From Tenodera sinensis (Eukaryota; Arthropoda; Insecta; Mantodea; Mantidae): a DNA stretch of 64,000 nucleotides. The position numbers were made by a program, and so were the translations under genes. The DNA is taken from contig CM060967.1 of the NCBI GenBank assembly GCA_030765045.1, positions 165,740,251 to 165,804,250 of the forward strand, written 5' to 3'. Under the pieces are notes generated by a model. That model made no database searches. It was not told the DNA's origin and worked only from the letters and a program-made list of their open reading frames with translations. Shown here piece after piece: positions 12,540 through 23,984 of this stretch; the stretch's first letter is position 1; each line of letters starts with the position of its first letter.

Positions 12540-12815
12540 ACAGTATATGTAGGTTTTTTGTGACATAAACTATTTCCTAGATATTCCTTGTTAATCGTTT
12601 GAGTTCTGCAATACTTGTACTTTCAATAAATGGATAGTTGTTACTCTTTTTCTTTCACCTCCTCGTTATGCAAGGAAAACGGAATTTTAAAGCCATCACA
12701 TAGCGACCAGCACTTAACAGAACTGACTATCGCTTGTCTACTGTATTTCCCTATTCCTAGTGAAATATGCAATAACATTCTTTCTGAAGGATATCTCGAT
12801 TAACACGAAGAAAAA
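12540..12815 (+). repeat. rep-A fragment, 3' half
   Basis: Carries attccttgttaatcgtttga, gcaaggaaaacggaatttta and atctcgattaacacgaag in family order, then gives way to the start of the next forward copy. Confidence 0.65.
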
Positions 12816-12819
12816 TCTG

Positions 12820-13300
12820 TACGTGTAGTAAAGTAGAGGAAGTATTGTATGCCACCGAAAAATTCGATGTCGAGACTTCAGCGGAAATGTATGTTTTGAG
12901 GCCCCTGAGTCAAAATGAGCAGCTTCAGAAAAAGGTCCGCGTGTGCGTGTTTGTGTTTGTCAGTCTGTGGATAGCATAACTCAAAAACGAAAAGTCGGTT
13001 AAAAACCAAAGTTGGTATTAATGTCTTTCAAGGATGCAACACGAAGATTTTGAAGAAAATTGCTTCACCCTAAAGTACTCTTTAACTTGATTTTCTTGAA
13101 AATGGCTCTAATGACCTACTAAAATGCCACATTTTTGAGATATTTTATGGCAAATGGAATGTATATTTTGAATTTTCTGGCTATAGCCCATGAAGTCCTG
13201 TTTACTCTGGATGACTTATGCATAACTGGTAAACCGTAAGAGATGGTCCAAATGTTACCATACAAAAGATGTAGATTTTGCTAAAACACACAGTTTATGT

Positions 13301-13351
<51 letters not shown>

Positions 13352-13630
13352 TAGAGTGAAGCATTTCGGAAACATTCCTCGTTATTTCCATAACTTTTGG
13401 AGAACTTATACTTCTGTCAAATAGAACATTACTATTTATTTTTTATATGTTAACTATGCAAAGAGATCGAAATTTGAAAGCTTTAAAAGCTCCTACAGGG
13501 AAATAAGCAATAAGATAATTTCTGGAAATGTTTATCTCAACTGCACAAAGAAGGTATAAGTGTTTGTAACAATAGTTAGTGCAAGAGTAGAGAAAGTCAT
13601 GTGAGTGCAACACATAAGATTTTTCTTATT
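12820..13630 (+). repeat. rep-A copy with poly-T expansion
   Basis: Starts at gtagtaaagtagaggaagta and ends gtgcaagagtagagaaagtc, catgtgagtgcaacacataa. The usual short T run before gtagagtgaa has grown to a T48 tract at 13303-13350. The GT tract is nearly absent. Confidence 0.8.
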
Positions 13631-14799
13631 TTATCTCGATTTAATTTCAGTTTGTGCAGAAGGTATAAGTGACATTCTGTGTAAAGCCTACCTGTGTTTC
13701 ACCGCCTTATTATGATCCAGCATTGTCTCTGTAAATCACGTGTTGCTTGGTTTTTGTACACGGAACCAACTAGTGAAATATTCCCAACTCAAGCTTTTGT
13801 CCAATAAGGCAGTTGACAATTTCTATACCAGTAAAAAGCTCTATGGCGAAAGACAACCTCTATATTCTTGCTCTTTTTTACCTAATGCATGGAAGAAAAT
13901 AAAGAATTAGACTCAGTAATGCGAAGGTTGTGGCTGCAGCTGTCAACCTGTCAACGTTTTCAAACACCTTGCAAAAGGAACACGTCTAAAATATATTTTA
14001 TACTCCGAAATTTGAAATGAAAACCGGCGCTGACGTATTACCATTTATAAGCAGGGAAAGCAAAACCGAAAGGACTTACTAAATAAATTAAAGATGAAGG
14101 TAAATATTTAAGAAGTACAGTTGAAAGAAAAGCTGCATTTGGCTGTAAAGTCAATTAGTATCCTGCCAGTAATTTCAGATTAAATATGTGTTTAAGCGCT
14201 GAAATATATTTACTAAGTATACAGATGAAAAATGGGCTCCTTTTTCTAACAAGTGGGGACAGTTTAGACATTGATTGAGGGAGAAATCATTTATAAATCA
14301 TTAAGACGTCTGCATAATGGAATTATCTAGAGTTCGACGAAAGGCGAAAACGGGATTGGTGGTATTAGGACCAACCCGTAGTGTTCTTCTCTGTTTGGAG
14401 GCCCATTTGTATTCTGCGTGTTCCCAGGCGTGTTAACATATAAGGTGTTTGGGTCGACAAAGACATTTTTGCCAACACGTTACATGGAAGAACCAGAAAA
14501 ATATATTAACTGGATCTCTAGACGTTCAGAGGTGCTACCCTTGAGGTCTGGTGGTCTTAGGGGACTGAGGGGGAAAGTTTTGCAAAGTTCCAGGCAAACG
14601 TTACTGGTTGTTGCCAACTTACCGCCAATGTGACTCGCGGTATGTTTAGTCGCTGCCAATTTCTCTTAATTTATTGTAAACTTCTACTTTTCCCTAGTAT
14701 TAAGTTAGAAGTAATGTAGAAGCAGATAATCCTCCGCCTAGGAGTGCTGTGAAACCTGCTATGATATTGTGTTGTACAACAAAGGGTTTTAGAGTGACA
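13631..14799. other. No gene seen; may contain upstream parts of the transposon relic
   Basis: No clear transposase catalytic block was found before 14.8 kb. A 71-codon plus frame (14418-14633) is unrecognised. Confidence 0.4.
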
Positions 14800-14975
14800 G
14801 TTGTGTGTGTAAAACAGATCTTTATTGGTTTGTTTGCCCCCATACATGTGTGATTTTAATCCCATAGAACTAGCTTGGGTCAAAGTACAATGAATACTTA
14901 AAGAAATGCAACAGGTGACTTATTCTTACAGGAACTGCACGATGTATCACTCGAGATGGAAACAACTGACAGGGT
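14800..14975 (+). pseudogene. Tc1/IS630-like transposase C-terminal fragment
   Basis: A frame from about 14825 reads VCLPPYMCDFNPIELAW, which resembles the LPPYx-CxxNPIE-x-x-W block that carries the last acidic catalytic residue in IS630/Tc1-type (DDE_3) transposases. It runs into TGA at 14891 and continues in frame (ILKEMQQVTYSYRNC) without further conserved blocks. The N-terminal two thirds were not found nearby. It may belong to the same broad family as the relic at 2.7 kb, which lacks this C-terminal block. Confidence 0.65.
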
Positions 14976-15209
14976 TTTTAAAAATTTATAAAAGGCTGAA
15001 AATATTCAGTGGGAGAAAGACGGAGTAGTTGAAAATATTGTTTGTTTTATAAGTTAAACATACTCCATGAATTGAAAATAACATAAATTGTGATATTTTG
15101 AGCGAGTTCTTTACTTTTATCTAGGGTGAATACACATTCCAAGGTTGGCATCATTATCGTAAGCACGATAGGAAGCACGACTCCTGCTTCAGATATCGCT
15201 GTTTATCTA
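14976..15209. other. No gene seen
   Basis: AT-rich unassigned DNA. Confidence 0.4.
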
Positions 15210-15400
15210 GTATTGTTTACTGACGTTCCTGCGTTCCTGCCAGGGACCATGAGCTGTGAACTGTTAGCTTCCAAATCCAGAGGTCCCGCGTCCGATTCCC
15301 GGCTGTAGGATGGGGCATTTTTCTTTCGTCGGGATTGTTCCCCATCCTCCGTACACCGTACCGTGAAACAGTCGCTAGAAGTTGCTTGCCGCAAGCTAGA
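15210..15400 (+). mobile_element. tRNA-related SINE
   Basis: A box-B-like segment (cgcgtccgattcccggct) follows gaactgttagcttccaaatc at a tRNA-like distance. The following body, with cgtcgggattgttccccatc, has the look of a SINE. Three short frames across it are artefacts. Confidence 0.55.
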
Positions 15401-15608
15401 AAAATATCATTGTCAGTTAGAAACAAATGATTCTTTCCACTTTCTATCGATAAGCTGATCCATAACGTGCCTTTCCGTTCTCGTTACCTGACTATTGTGA
15501 ACCAAAATATTGAGTGCTATACTCAATGCTTACTCCCGTTATCGTTGTCGCTTTGGTTACCGTTACTAGGTGCTTATGAACCAACCTGGAGTATGAGTGA
15601 AACAATAT

Positions 15609-15610
<2 letters not shown>
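15401..15610. other. No gene seen
   Basis: Unassigned. Confidence 0.35.
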
Positions 15611-15673
<63 letters not shown>

Positions 15674-15677
15674 TGTG
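15611..15677. repeat. (GT)n microsatellite
   Basis: About 30 GT units, with one GA interruption near the right end. It borders repeat family C, not rep-A. Confidence 0.95.
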
Positions 15678-16060
15678 AATTTAATGTTCATAAAGATAAC
15701 CCAATGTAATTTTTTTATTGTTAACGTCCTCCAACGTAGTCATATCGGACGGTGAATGAATGAAATATGTGAAATGAAGCTCAAATGAGCCCGGGGTCCA
15801 TGGGGCTGTAAGTTACCTAACATTCATCTTCTCAGGATAAAGGAAAACCTCGGAAAAAACCTTATCCGGATAACTTAATCTAAGCAAGGTTCAAACTCGC
15901 GACCTCTTGAACGTGAGGCAGACACTCTACAAAGGCGGGCTCCCAACGTAAAGAAACCCAAAATTGTGCAAACAATAAACGAGAGGGCATCATTGCCGAT
16001 GAGCAATTGTTCCAAAGGAAAAGCCGTCGATATGACTTAAGATGTTAGAGGCGGCGTATA
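15678..16060 (+). repeat. Repeat family C, copy 1, split by a SINE
   Basis: The two parts 15678-15709 and 15942-16045 line up with a continuous stretch at 16405-16545: the tgttcataaagataaccc part, then cgtaaagaaacccaaaattg, ccaaaggaaaagccgtcgat and gacttaagatgtta. Copy 2 is uninterrupted, which dates the SINE after the duplication. The nature of family C is unknown. Confidence 0.65.
15710..15941 (-). mobile_element. tRNA-derived SINE with target-site duplication
   Basis: On the minus strand a tRNA-like head (gtagagtgtctgcctcacgt, then gtcgcgagtttgaacc as box B) leads into ttatccggataaggtttttt and ends in an A-rich tail, seen as T7 at the left edge. Flanking 10-mers CCCAATGTAA (15700-15709) and CCCAACGTAA (15942-15951) form a target duplication with one mismatch. 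Confidence 0.8.
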
Positions 16061-17152
16061 AATGAAGGGGAAAAAATAATAAAAATTTAGGCAAATTTCT
16101 GCAGCAAACCATTAAAAAAGAAATGTCTCAGAAATAGTTAAATCTACAGAAAATGCAGTTAGTACAAAGTGAGTGCTTAATGAGAACTAAGATTTAGCCA
16201 AAGTCTTACGGTTTACCAGCTATACAAAAAGCATTACAATAAACAACACTTCAGAGACTATTCTAGAAAATTCAAGATATACAATTGATTTGTCAAGTCA
16301 TAACGATATCCTGATAATATATTCTAACCAAAGTCCTTTAGCGCTATTTCTGAGAAAATCCAAATGTTGCAACAAGAGTGAAAAAGTGACCGTAAATGTA
16401 TGTATGTGAATTTTATGTTTATAAAGAAAACCTAACGTAAACAAAACCCAAAACTGCAGAAATAGTAATCGAGTGAACATAATTACAAATGAGAGATTGC
16501 TCCAAAGAAAAAACCGCCGATATGATCTTAGATGTTAAAAACGAGGCATGTAATTGGAGCAAGGAACTCTGTTCATCTGTTTCCGTATTGATTCGTCTAC
16601 ATTTATTTCGCTTCTCTTTGATTTGGGAAGTAAGCCGTTGTTCGCTTTTAAAACGCAAAATGTGAGAAACATTAAAGAGCTTTCAATCACCGCTTTACCA
16701 CTAACAGTACCTTCTAGGTTTCCCCCTTGTAAAGCAGATCTTTCACACTCCGCTCAGTCCATTAACGTGGTCTTAAAAAAGCCACCCGGGCGGGGTCTTT
16801 TATGTAATAATGGCACACATCAATAATTGTGGTCCCTTTTGTGGAAATAATACGCGTCGTGGGGACTTCTCTAAAGGAAGACATGAGACAAATTGGCAGA
16901 TTATTCCTGCTACTAGGACAGTTTCTTTACAAGTTCTGAAATAACCGTAAAATTGATGGGGTAGTTCGAGTTTCGTTTTACAACTGTCTGTCACGCACTT
17001 TTTCTAACTGTCCTTATCGTATAGCGGCTATCAGGTAAAAACTTTCAGGGCCTTTTTTTGCTTGCTTTACACCTTCTGTGGTGAAATTTCTCTTTAGAAA
17101 TTATTTACCATACAACTTTATACTTGTAATACTACTGTGACAAAAATAAATC
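16061..17152. other. Family C copy 2 and a rep-A scrap; no gene seen
   Basis: 16405-16545 is the intact copy of repeat family C. 16205-16290 carries a reverse rep-A scrap (ttacggtttaccagctat, then attcaagatatacaattgat). The remainder, including a 90-codon frame at 16554-16826, shows no recognisable gene. Confidence 0.5.
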
Positions 17153-17985
17153 TTTGTTGCACTCACATGACTTTCTCTACTCTTGTACTAACCATCCTTA
17201 AAAACTTTAATTCCTATGTCTTCTTCGTGTTAGTCGAGGTAAACATTTACAGAAATTACCTTATTGCTTATTTCCTTTTAAGTACAAGGGGAATATGAGA
17301 ATATCTAGGCTTTGAGCGATAGTCAAATTTTTTAAAACTTGGAGATTCCTTTCTCTTTGCAGGATTAACATTTAAAAAATGAACAACGATGTTGCAATTG
17401 ACGAAAGTTTGTTTCTTAAAACTGGCACATATAACAAGGATATTTGTGAAATGGTTTTCATTCTAGAATATATGTATATGTAAATTGTGTGTTTTAGCGA
17501 GATCTACATTATTTTGTATATTAAGATTTGGTCTTTCTCTTACCGTTTACGAGTTATTTAAAAGTCACCCAGAGTACGGATAGGACTACACGGGCTATAG
17601 CCAGAAAATTCAAAATATACATTTCATTTGTCATAAAAATCTCTCAAATGTCATTTTAATCGGTCACTAGAACCATTTTCAAGAAAATAATTCTTCAAAA
17701 TCTCCGTGTCGCATTCTTGAGAGACATTAAACTTAAATACCAACTTTGATGTTTAACCAAGGTTTCGTTTTTGTGTTATGCTGCCCACACACACGCGCAC
17801 ACGCACACACACACACACGCACGCGCACGGACGCACACACGCACACACACACCGGCTATTTTATTAAGTGTTTTTTTTTTTTTTTAATTCAGGTGGCCTC
17901 AAAACATGTATTTCCGGTGAAATTTCCACATCGAATTTTTGGGTGGAATACAGTACTTCTACTTACTAGTAGAGAAAGTAATAAC
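17153..17985 (-). repeat. rep-A copy, nearly complete, reverse
   Basis: Begins ttgcactcacatgactttct, ctactcttgtactaacc. It passes through the core in reverse, then an interrupted CA tract (17788-17852), and ends gggtggaatacagtacttct, acttactagtagagaaagta. The AGTAGAGAAAGT end is the inverse of the ACTTTCTCTACT at the other side. Confidence 0.85.
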
Positions 17986-17992
17986 AAAATCA

Positions 17993-18530
17993 GTCCTGAT
18001 ACTTTTCTATCACTTTATTATCTTCTAAACTTCTGCACAAAAACAGTTCTTTTACTGACGTTAAGTCTACAGTGCTTTGTGATATTACAACTCACAACTG
18101 TTATATTGTAGCCTTGACTCACTTCTGTCACTGTCTTTCTTCACTTTCTCTATCTCCTATACACTATCTCCGACAATACTATCACTCAATACTAGTTAAT
18201 TCTTCATGACGATCGTGTCACTGACATTAACAGACTTCACTGTGTTTGCTCACCTCCTTATATAGCGGGGATGACGTCACAGGACTTTTCGCGAACTTCT
18301 TCAAAAACGCCGGCCATGGTATAGCCGGATCTTTCTCGAACGCTCTGGAGAAAACCCCTTTCAGTTCTGCCGATCGATAGTTGTTAGTTATACACAAACT
18401 CGCGCGAGGCAGCCTAACCTTGAGTATATTTGTTTGCTCGTCGACCTGGTATGTGGTGTGAAGCAGCTTAGCCCCAACCGTTCTTTGTTTTGTGCCGCAC
18501 TGAGCGTCACATTACTAGGACGAAGCCTGC
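17993..18530 (+). repeat. rep-B copy, longest (possible solo LTR)
   Basis: Reference copy for rep-B. It contains ctatcactttattatc, an atattacaactcacaactgt block, a TATA-like ccttatatagcggggatgac followed by gtcacagg, then atcgatagttgttagttata. It starts about 10 bp after the end of a rep-A copy. No open frame. Solo-LTR identity is an inference. Confidence 0.5.
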
Positions 18531-18629
18531 CCAAAATCTGACATGGCATATCTCAAAATCTTGTGTATATCGGAAAGAAGCTTCGGTCCTGTAGAAACAT
18601 ACACCTTGTGTAATTTGAAAGGTAATACA

Positions 18630-18945
18630 GAAATTTTGCCTCTGGCGCGGAGGACCCAGGTTGGTTCCCGGGTACCAGCATGGGGATTTTATCCACTCTG
18701 GGAGGTATGGCACGGGGTGCACTCATTAGGTCGTTAGGTCCCGTGGGGATTAATTGAGGAGCTACTTGATGGAGAAGTAGCGACCAAAGGTCGAGAAGAC
18801 CGTATGACTGACCGGGAGGGCTCGCGGCGCTGACCACGTCCCACCCTCCAGTACTGCACCCCACCAATGACACCTGTAGTAAATAGAGGTGGGGGACGCA
18901 GCGGCTGGGCGGTAAGCCTTGGCCCTTCATGGGCTGTTGCTTTAG
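18630..18945 (+). mobile_element. SINE family S1, copy 1
   Basis: tctggcgcggaggacccagg and a box-B-like ggttggttcccgggtacc lead into catggggattttatccac. Further on, gctgaccacgtcccaccctc matches copy 2 at 21.8 kb. The frames on both strands here (71-148 codons) are shadows of the SINE. Confidence 0.65.
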
Positions 18946-19164
18946 GGGTTTTGTTTTAATACAGAAATTGCTCAAAGTGGAAACAAAAAGCATCTGCAAT
19001 TATTGCTTATAACGGAAATATAAAATACTATTAAAGCCAATTTTTTCGGATATGCTGTGGTTCTAAGGAAACTACAAATGTATTTCATTAACATAAATAC
19101 GATTTCTTTCCAAATACAAACTGTTACGAGTATAAGTGTAGCACCTTTGATAATTGGTACCCGG
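18946..19164. other. No gene seen
   Basis: Unassigned. Confidence 0.35.
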
Positions 19165-19323
19165 TGTGCTGTTTCTACTTTCTCTACTACGTATAGTTGG
19201 TAGAGGAAGCATTGTGCTCCATCCAAAAATTCAATGTCGGGATTTCACCGGTAGGTAATATGTTTTGAGGCCCCCTGAATCCAAAAAAAAAAAAAAAAAA
19301 AAAGCATTTCTAGGAGAAGGTCC

Positions 19324-19389
<66 letters not shown>

Positions 19390-20118
19390 CTGTGTGTCTG
19401 TGTGTCTGTCTGTCATCAGTCTGTGGACAGCAAAACTCAAAAACGAAAAGTCAGTTAAAAACCAAACTTGATATTTAAGTTTAACATCGTTCAAGGTTGC
19501 GACACGAAGATTTTGACGAAAATATCTCCACCCTAAATTATCCTTTACATTGAACATTTTTCGAAAATCTTCGTTTTTTTGAAAATGTCTCTTAACGATA
19601 TTGATTAAAATGTCAAATGTTTAAGTTATTTTTATGACAAATGAAGTGTATATTTTTAATTTTCTGGCTATAAGCTATGTAGTCGTATTTATTCTGGATG
19701 ACTTTTGCATAACTGGTAAACCGCAAGAGATAGACCAAGTCTTACTATACAAAAATCTAGATCTTGTTAAAATACACAATTTATCTCAATACATTTTTTT
19801 GTAGAATGAACCATGTCGGAGATATTCCTTGTAATTCTTATGAATTTTGGAAAACTTGAAACTTTCGTCAAATGCGATATCGTTCATGCTTTTGTATGTT
19901 AGTCGAGCAAAGAGAACGGAATTTGAAAGCTTTAAAAGATACAACTATCGCTCCAAGCATACTGTATTCTGATATTCCCCTTGTATCTACAAGCAAACGA
20001 AAAATAAGATAATTTCTGCAAGTGTTTATCTCAACTAATACGAACAAGATACAGAAATAAGAGTTTGTAAGAATGGTTAGTACAAGAGTAGAGAAAAAAA
20101 TCTGTGTTGCACTCACAT
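19165..20118 (+). repeat. rep-A copy, complete, with fused inverted end
   Basis: Left end tactttctctactacgta with the palindromic partner gttggtagaggaag; A19 run at 19283-19303; GT/TCTG tract 19322-19410; full core; 3' end gtacaagagtagagaaa. The last 30 bp (aaaatctgtgttgcactcac) are the start of a reverse copy, so the 3' junction is a head-on fusion of two rep-A termini. Confidence 0.85.
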
Positions 20119-20434
20119 ATCTTTTTCAATTTGCTTCATGTAAATTGAGAGAGCTATACCATTCTTTCATCGTAGGTAAGTATAACAGGATAAAGGAAAA
20201 CGAATCAGCAGATGTTTAAATCTGAGTCGCCAAGTGTACAAGATGCACTTTCGTTCCATGACACCGCAAAAACAATTGAAGTGACAGCACTTTAAAATAG
20301 AGCACTGTAAAATTCATATTAATAGCTGTCTTGGAAATAGCTGATGCTATAAAAACGTTATTTTAAATAAATTGTGCGTTTTAAAGAAATTTCCAGATAA
20401 ACGAAATTCATGTTTGACTCGAGAGTATGTCCTT
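20119..20434. other. No gene seen
   Basis: Unassigned AT-rich DNA. Confidence 0.35.
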
Positions 20435-20775
20435 GGATATGGTCAGAAAATTCAACATCTAAATTTCATTTGCCACCTAAATATGTAAAACATATGATAT
20501 TTCAGTTAAAATTGACAAATGGAAGATTGTTATTCATTTTTATATGTTAGCCGTTTAAAGAGATGGAATTTGGAGCTTTAAAAGATTTAACTATCGCACA
20601 AACCCTACTGTATCCCCATATTCCCGTTGCACGTGCAAGAAAAGGAGCAATAAAATAATTTCTGTAAATGTTTATCTCAACTAACACGAAGATATTGGAA
20701 TAAGAGTTTGTAAGAATGTTTAGTACAAGAGTAGAGAAAGTCATGTGAGTGCAAAAAATCAGATTTTTCACTTCA
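20435..20775 (+). repeat. rep-A mosaic: reverse scrap then forward 3' end
   Basis: 20435-20515 reads as reverse core (tggtcagaaaattcaacatc). From 20520 on, forward 3'-half text runs to gtacaagagtagagaaag and catgtgagtgcaaaaaatca. Two copies were joined or one underwent an internal inversion. Confidence 0.65.
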
Positions 20776-21594
20776 GACTTACACATTTTATAATATAGTA
20801 TCTATACAGGATCCGTGTAGTCAATTTCATTGGGGCAATCATGATTTAAATAAATCTTACATATGGACAAAGCAGTTCAATTTGGTAGAAAATGAAAAAT
20901 GTTAAATGTGCTAAGATTATGTAGTGAATATATTATACATTATGGAGAGATTTATAGTATAAAAACTATTATGGAGAAGAGATTGATTCACAACTGCTGG
21001 TCAGCAATATAATTTGCTGCAGTCTTTTTTGTGTTAGCTAAAAATAATATACTCACAATATTGCTATACCACCTTGCTAAGTCCTTTAACAGTAAATGAT
21101 TGCGCTTCTTCTAAAATGAATTATGTTTACCATGTCAAGAATATATTCCTTACAACAAGAACAACCAAAGTTAATTATCGAAAATTTGTTAGATTAGCGA
21201 ACATCGGTTCTGTTCACCCACAATTTCTGTTCACTCTTCCTTTTGTGCCAAAGGTTTATCATAATTGACAAGTAATGGCTTTATTCCTAGAATGTGTACT
21301 TTCTTTTTAGTAAGATTGCCCCTTGCCTCCCCTACATGCAATTCTTGCCCACATTACAATTAAGGTCCGGTTTTAAACGATCGAAATTGCGTTTTCTCTC
21401 TCCCCAAGTTTTCAATGAGGCTACAATTTCGTAACGGCGATACAAGATAATAACCCTAAAATATTAAATAATAGGTCACTTCTTATTACTATTACTAGCC
21501 TACTTTAACTTTAATTTTAAACACGAGGGGCTTGAGGTTTCATTTCTTTGACCATATCCAATCTCTGAATTTTGAAAAATCCAGTTTCAGATAG
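20776..21594. other. No gene seen
   Basis: Unassigned AT-rich DNA without repeats that recur in this window. Confidence 0.4.
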
Positions 21595-21880
21595 ATTGGT
21601 CGTCTTCTTGCTGCGGGAGACCTGGGTTCCATTCCCATTACCGGCGTGGCAAATTTTCTCTCCTTAGGAGAACTTATCTGGGATGCACTGAGCCTCGAAG
21701 GCCTATTAAGGGGCCTATTGAGAAGCTACTTGACCCTGGTTGCGACTAACGCATAACCGTCCGGGAGGGACTGGGAGCGCTGACCACGTCCCACCTCCAA
21801 TACTTCACCCCGTTCATGATACCTGTGGTGGGCAGAGTTCGGGCCTGGCCCGGAGAGGACTATAGCGCCGCGGGGTTAAT
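21595..21880 (+). mobile_element. SINE family S1, copy 2
   Basis: gcgggagacctgggttccat (box-B-like), then ggcgtggcaaattttctctc, gagaagctacttgaccctgg and gctgaccacgtcccacctcc, parallel to 18630-18945. It ends near a T8 run at 21884. Confidence 0.7.
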
Positions 21881-21894
21881 TTTTTTTCTAGATA

Positions 21895-22700
21895 GAAAAA
21901 TGAGGGTTCATAAGAATAGTTAACAAATGAGTAGAAAAAGTCATATGACTGCAATACATTAAATGTGAGCGCGTGCGTATATGTGCGGTATGTGTGCACG
22001 TGCGTCTGTGTGCGGTGTGCGCGCGTATGTGTGCGTGTGCGCGCGCGCGCGTGGACAGCATAATTCAAAAACGAAAATTGGTTAAAAACCAAAGCTGGTA
22101 TTTCAGTTTAACACCTTTTAAGAATGCGACACGTAGATTTTGAAGAAAATTCCTCACTCTAAACTACCCTTTACATAGCAAATTATTGGAAAACTTTGAT
22201 TTTCTTGAAAATATCTCAACGATTTTGATTAAAATGCCATATATTCAATATATTTTTATGACAAATGAAATGTATATTTTGAATGTTCTGGCTATAGCCC
22301 ACGTAGTTCTGTTTATTCTGGATGACTTTGGAATAACTGGTAAACCGTAAGAGATAGATCAAATTTCACTGTATAGAAAATGTAATTCTTGTTATAACAT
22401 GCAATTTATGTCCAAATACATTTTTTGTAGAGTGAACCATTTCGGAGATATTCCTGGTTATTTGCGTGAGTTTTGGAAAACTTAAACTTTCTTCAAATAG
22501 AAGATCGTGATTCATGTTTTATATCTTAATCGTTCAAGCTTTGAAATATTCCTCTTGCACCTACAAGAAAATAAACAATATGCTAATTTCTGCAAATGTT
22601 TATTTCAACTAACACGAAGAACATATAGGAATAAGAGTTTGTGAGAATGGTTAGTAAAAATGTAGAGAAGGTCATGTGAGTGTAACATATCAGATTTTTT
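21895..22700 (+). repeat. rep-A copy, nearly complete
   Basis: A terminal scrap (aatgagtagaaaaagtcata) precedes a GT/GC-rich tract at 21966-22052. The full core and 3' end follow (atgtagagaaggtcatgtga). The purine-pyrimidine tract here is rich in CG steps and is not pure GT. Confidence 0.75.
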
Positions 22701-23547
22701 TCTGTTGTAATATTTCCTATCCTGAACGATCTCCTGGCCTTCTTAGAAAATCCATCTCGATCAGTATAAATTTTTATTCAATGCCTTTTCTCAGAAATAC
22801 CATAAAAATGACATAAAAGTCCATTCGTCATCAGAATTCTGCATTACTCCCAAGATATCGATCTAAAAATGCCTCCGATCGATCCACGCCAGATGCCTGA
22901 TTGGAGTTGGTATGCTAGTACGCTTATTGATATTCAACTTTCATCTCATGCAAACCACCAAGCATCCATTCTTCTTCTTAAGGCAATGTACCCATAAAAT
23001 TGGATAAGTATCTGAAAAAATGCCAACATTGATTTTTTTGTTATCCGCTTTATACTCCTTTTCTACTCCATATTGGAGTACATATGTACTAATATCAATA
23101 TTTGTTACTCTATGCGGCTTTTGACACACTCCTGGACTCAATACTGTAATATACATCCCAATTTTTGAAGTTGTGTGTGTGTGTTTTTTTTCCCTAAAGC
23201 TTCTTTTCAGTCTTTTTCAGCACTTCTATGGTTACGTGTCAAAATGTTTGATTAACTTCTGATGCTAGCAAAGCTTGATGAATGGTTGTTTTATAGAGAT
23301 ACTTATCTATTTTTGAAATTATATTATTACATTATTTTTATTAAATGTTTTCATGAACTGATACACATAAAATCGAAAAAAAAAAAAAAAAAAAAAAAAA
23401 AAAGAAACATAATATATAAAGAGTTTATGCTTGTTTTGTAGCCATTTGAATTTTAAAAACTTCCATGTGAGGTTCTTTATAATGGTCTGTTAAAGGCAGA
23501 ATAAAATCTTGTGGGACGTACCAAACCGTTTGACATATGATGCATTT
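22701..23547. other. No gene called; A25 tract
   Basis: The minus strand from 23156 to about 22720 stays in one frame through several stops (a 71-codon segment, then short open segments). It could be an eroded protein relic, but I recognise no family. An A25 tract lies at 23379-23403. Confidence 0.35.
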
Positions 23548-23640
23548 TAAAGGCCGCGCCGTAGCCAGGTGGTTAGATCATTCGCTTCTCACCAAAGCGG
23601 CCTGGGTTCGATCCCAGGCAAGTGCATGTAGGATCCGTCG
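23548..23640 (+). mobile_element. tRNA-like SINE head
   Basis: gtagccaggtggttagatca (box A) and gcctgggttcgatcccaggc (box B inside a perfect T-arm-like stem) lie at tRNA-like spacing. It is the best tRNA-like segment in the window. A body was not delimited because a transposase fragment follows almost at once. Confidence 0.6.
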
Positions 23641-23651
23641 CATATTCAAAT

Positions 23652-23820
23652 CGATGGATTGGTAGAGGTGGACCAGTTCCATGGTCATCACGGTCGCCAG
23701 ATCTGACACTTCTCGACTATTTTCTGTGGAGTTGTATGAAGATGACACTCCTGTAACGTCAGCGGAGGACCTTATATTTCGAGTCCATGGAGCGATTGAA
23801 AATCTTCAAAAACAATCGCA
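23652..23820 (+). pseudogene. Tc1/mariner-like transposase C-terminal fragment
   Basis: The frame from 23652 reads RWIGRGGPVPWSSRSPDL then LLDYFLW, the (P)RSPDLxPLDxFLW block of Tc1/mariner-type transposases of arthropods, where the D of SPDL is catalytic. TAA follows about 12 codons later. A shifted frame supplies the next block (YEDDTPVTSAEDL, then RVHGAIENLQ), so one indel near 23740 separates the halves. Only the last quarter of a normal transposase is present, starting about 12 bp after a tRNA-like segment. Confidence 0.7.
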
Positions 23821-23984
23821 CGTATTGGGTCATGTGCATGAGGCTCACCACCGACATAATAGTGGTCTTAATGCTCTTATTCGCACTAAAAAAGAAAGCA
23901 AAAATAGTAAGTGCACGACCGGAGATGAATCCACGACCTTTGAAACAACAGCCCTTGACGTTTCGCATCAACCCACAAGACTTT
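23821..23984. other. No gene seen
   Basis: Continuation of the transposase relic's open frame without recognisable motifs. Confidence 0.3.

Noticed and set aside
18553..18999. 148-codon minus-strand frame
   Set aside because: Lies across an S1 SINE. The homologous SINE at 21.6 kb lacks an equivalent frame.
22720..23156. Eroded protein-coding relic on the minus strand
   Set aside because: One frame is readable through several stops, but I recognise no conserved block, so it stays unassigned.
23548..23640. Functional tRNA gene
   Set aside because: Both internal promoter boxes are good, but no complete acceptor stem pairing was seen and the 3' side runs into transposase sequence.
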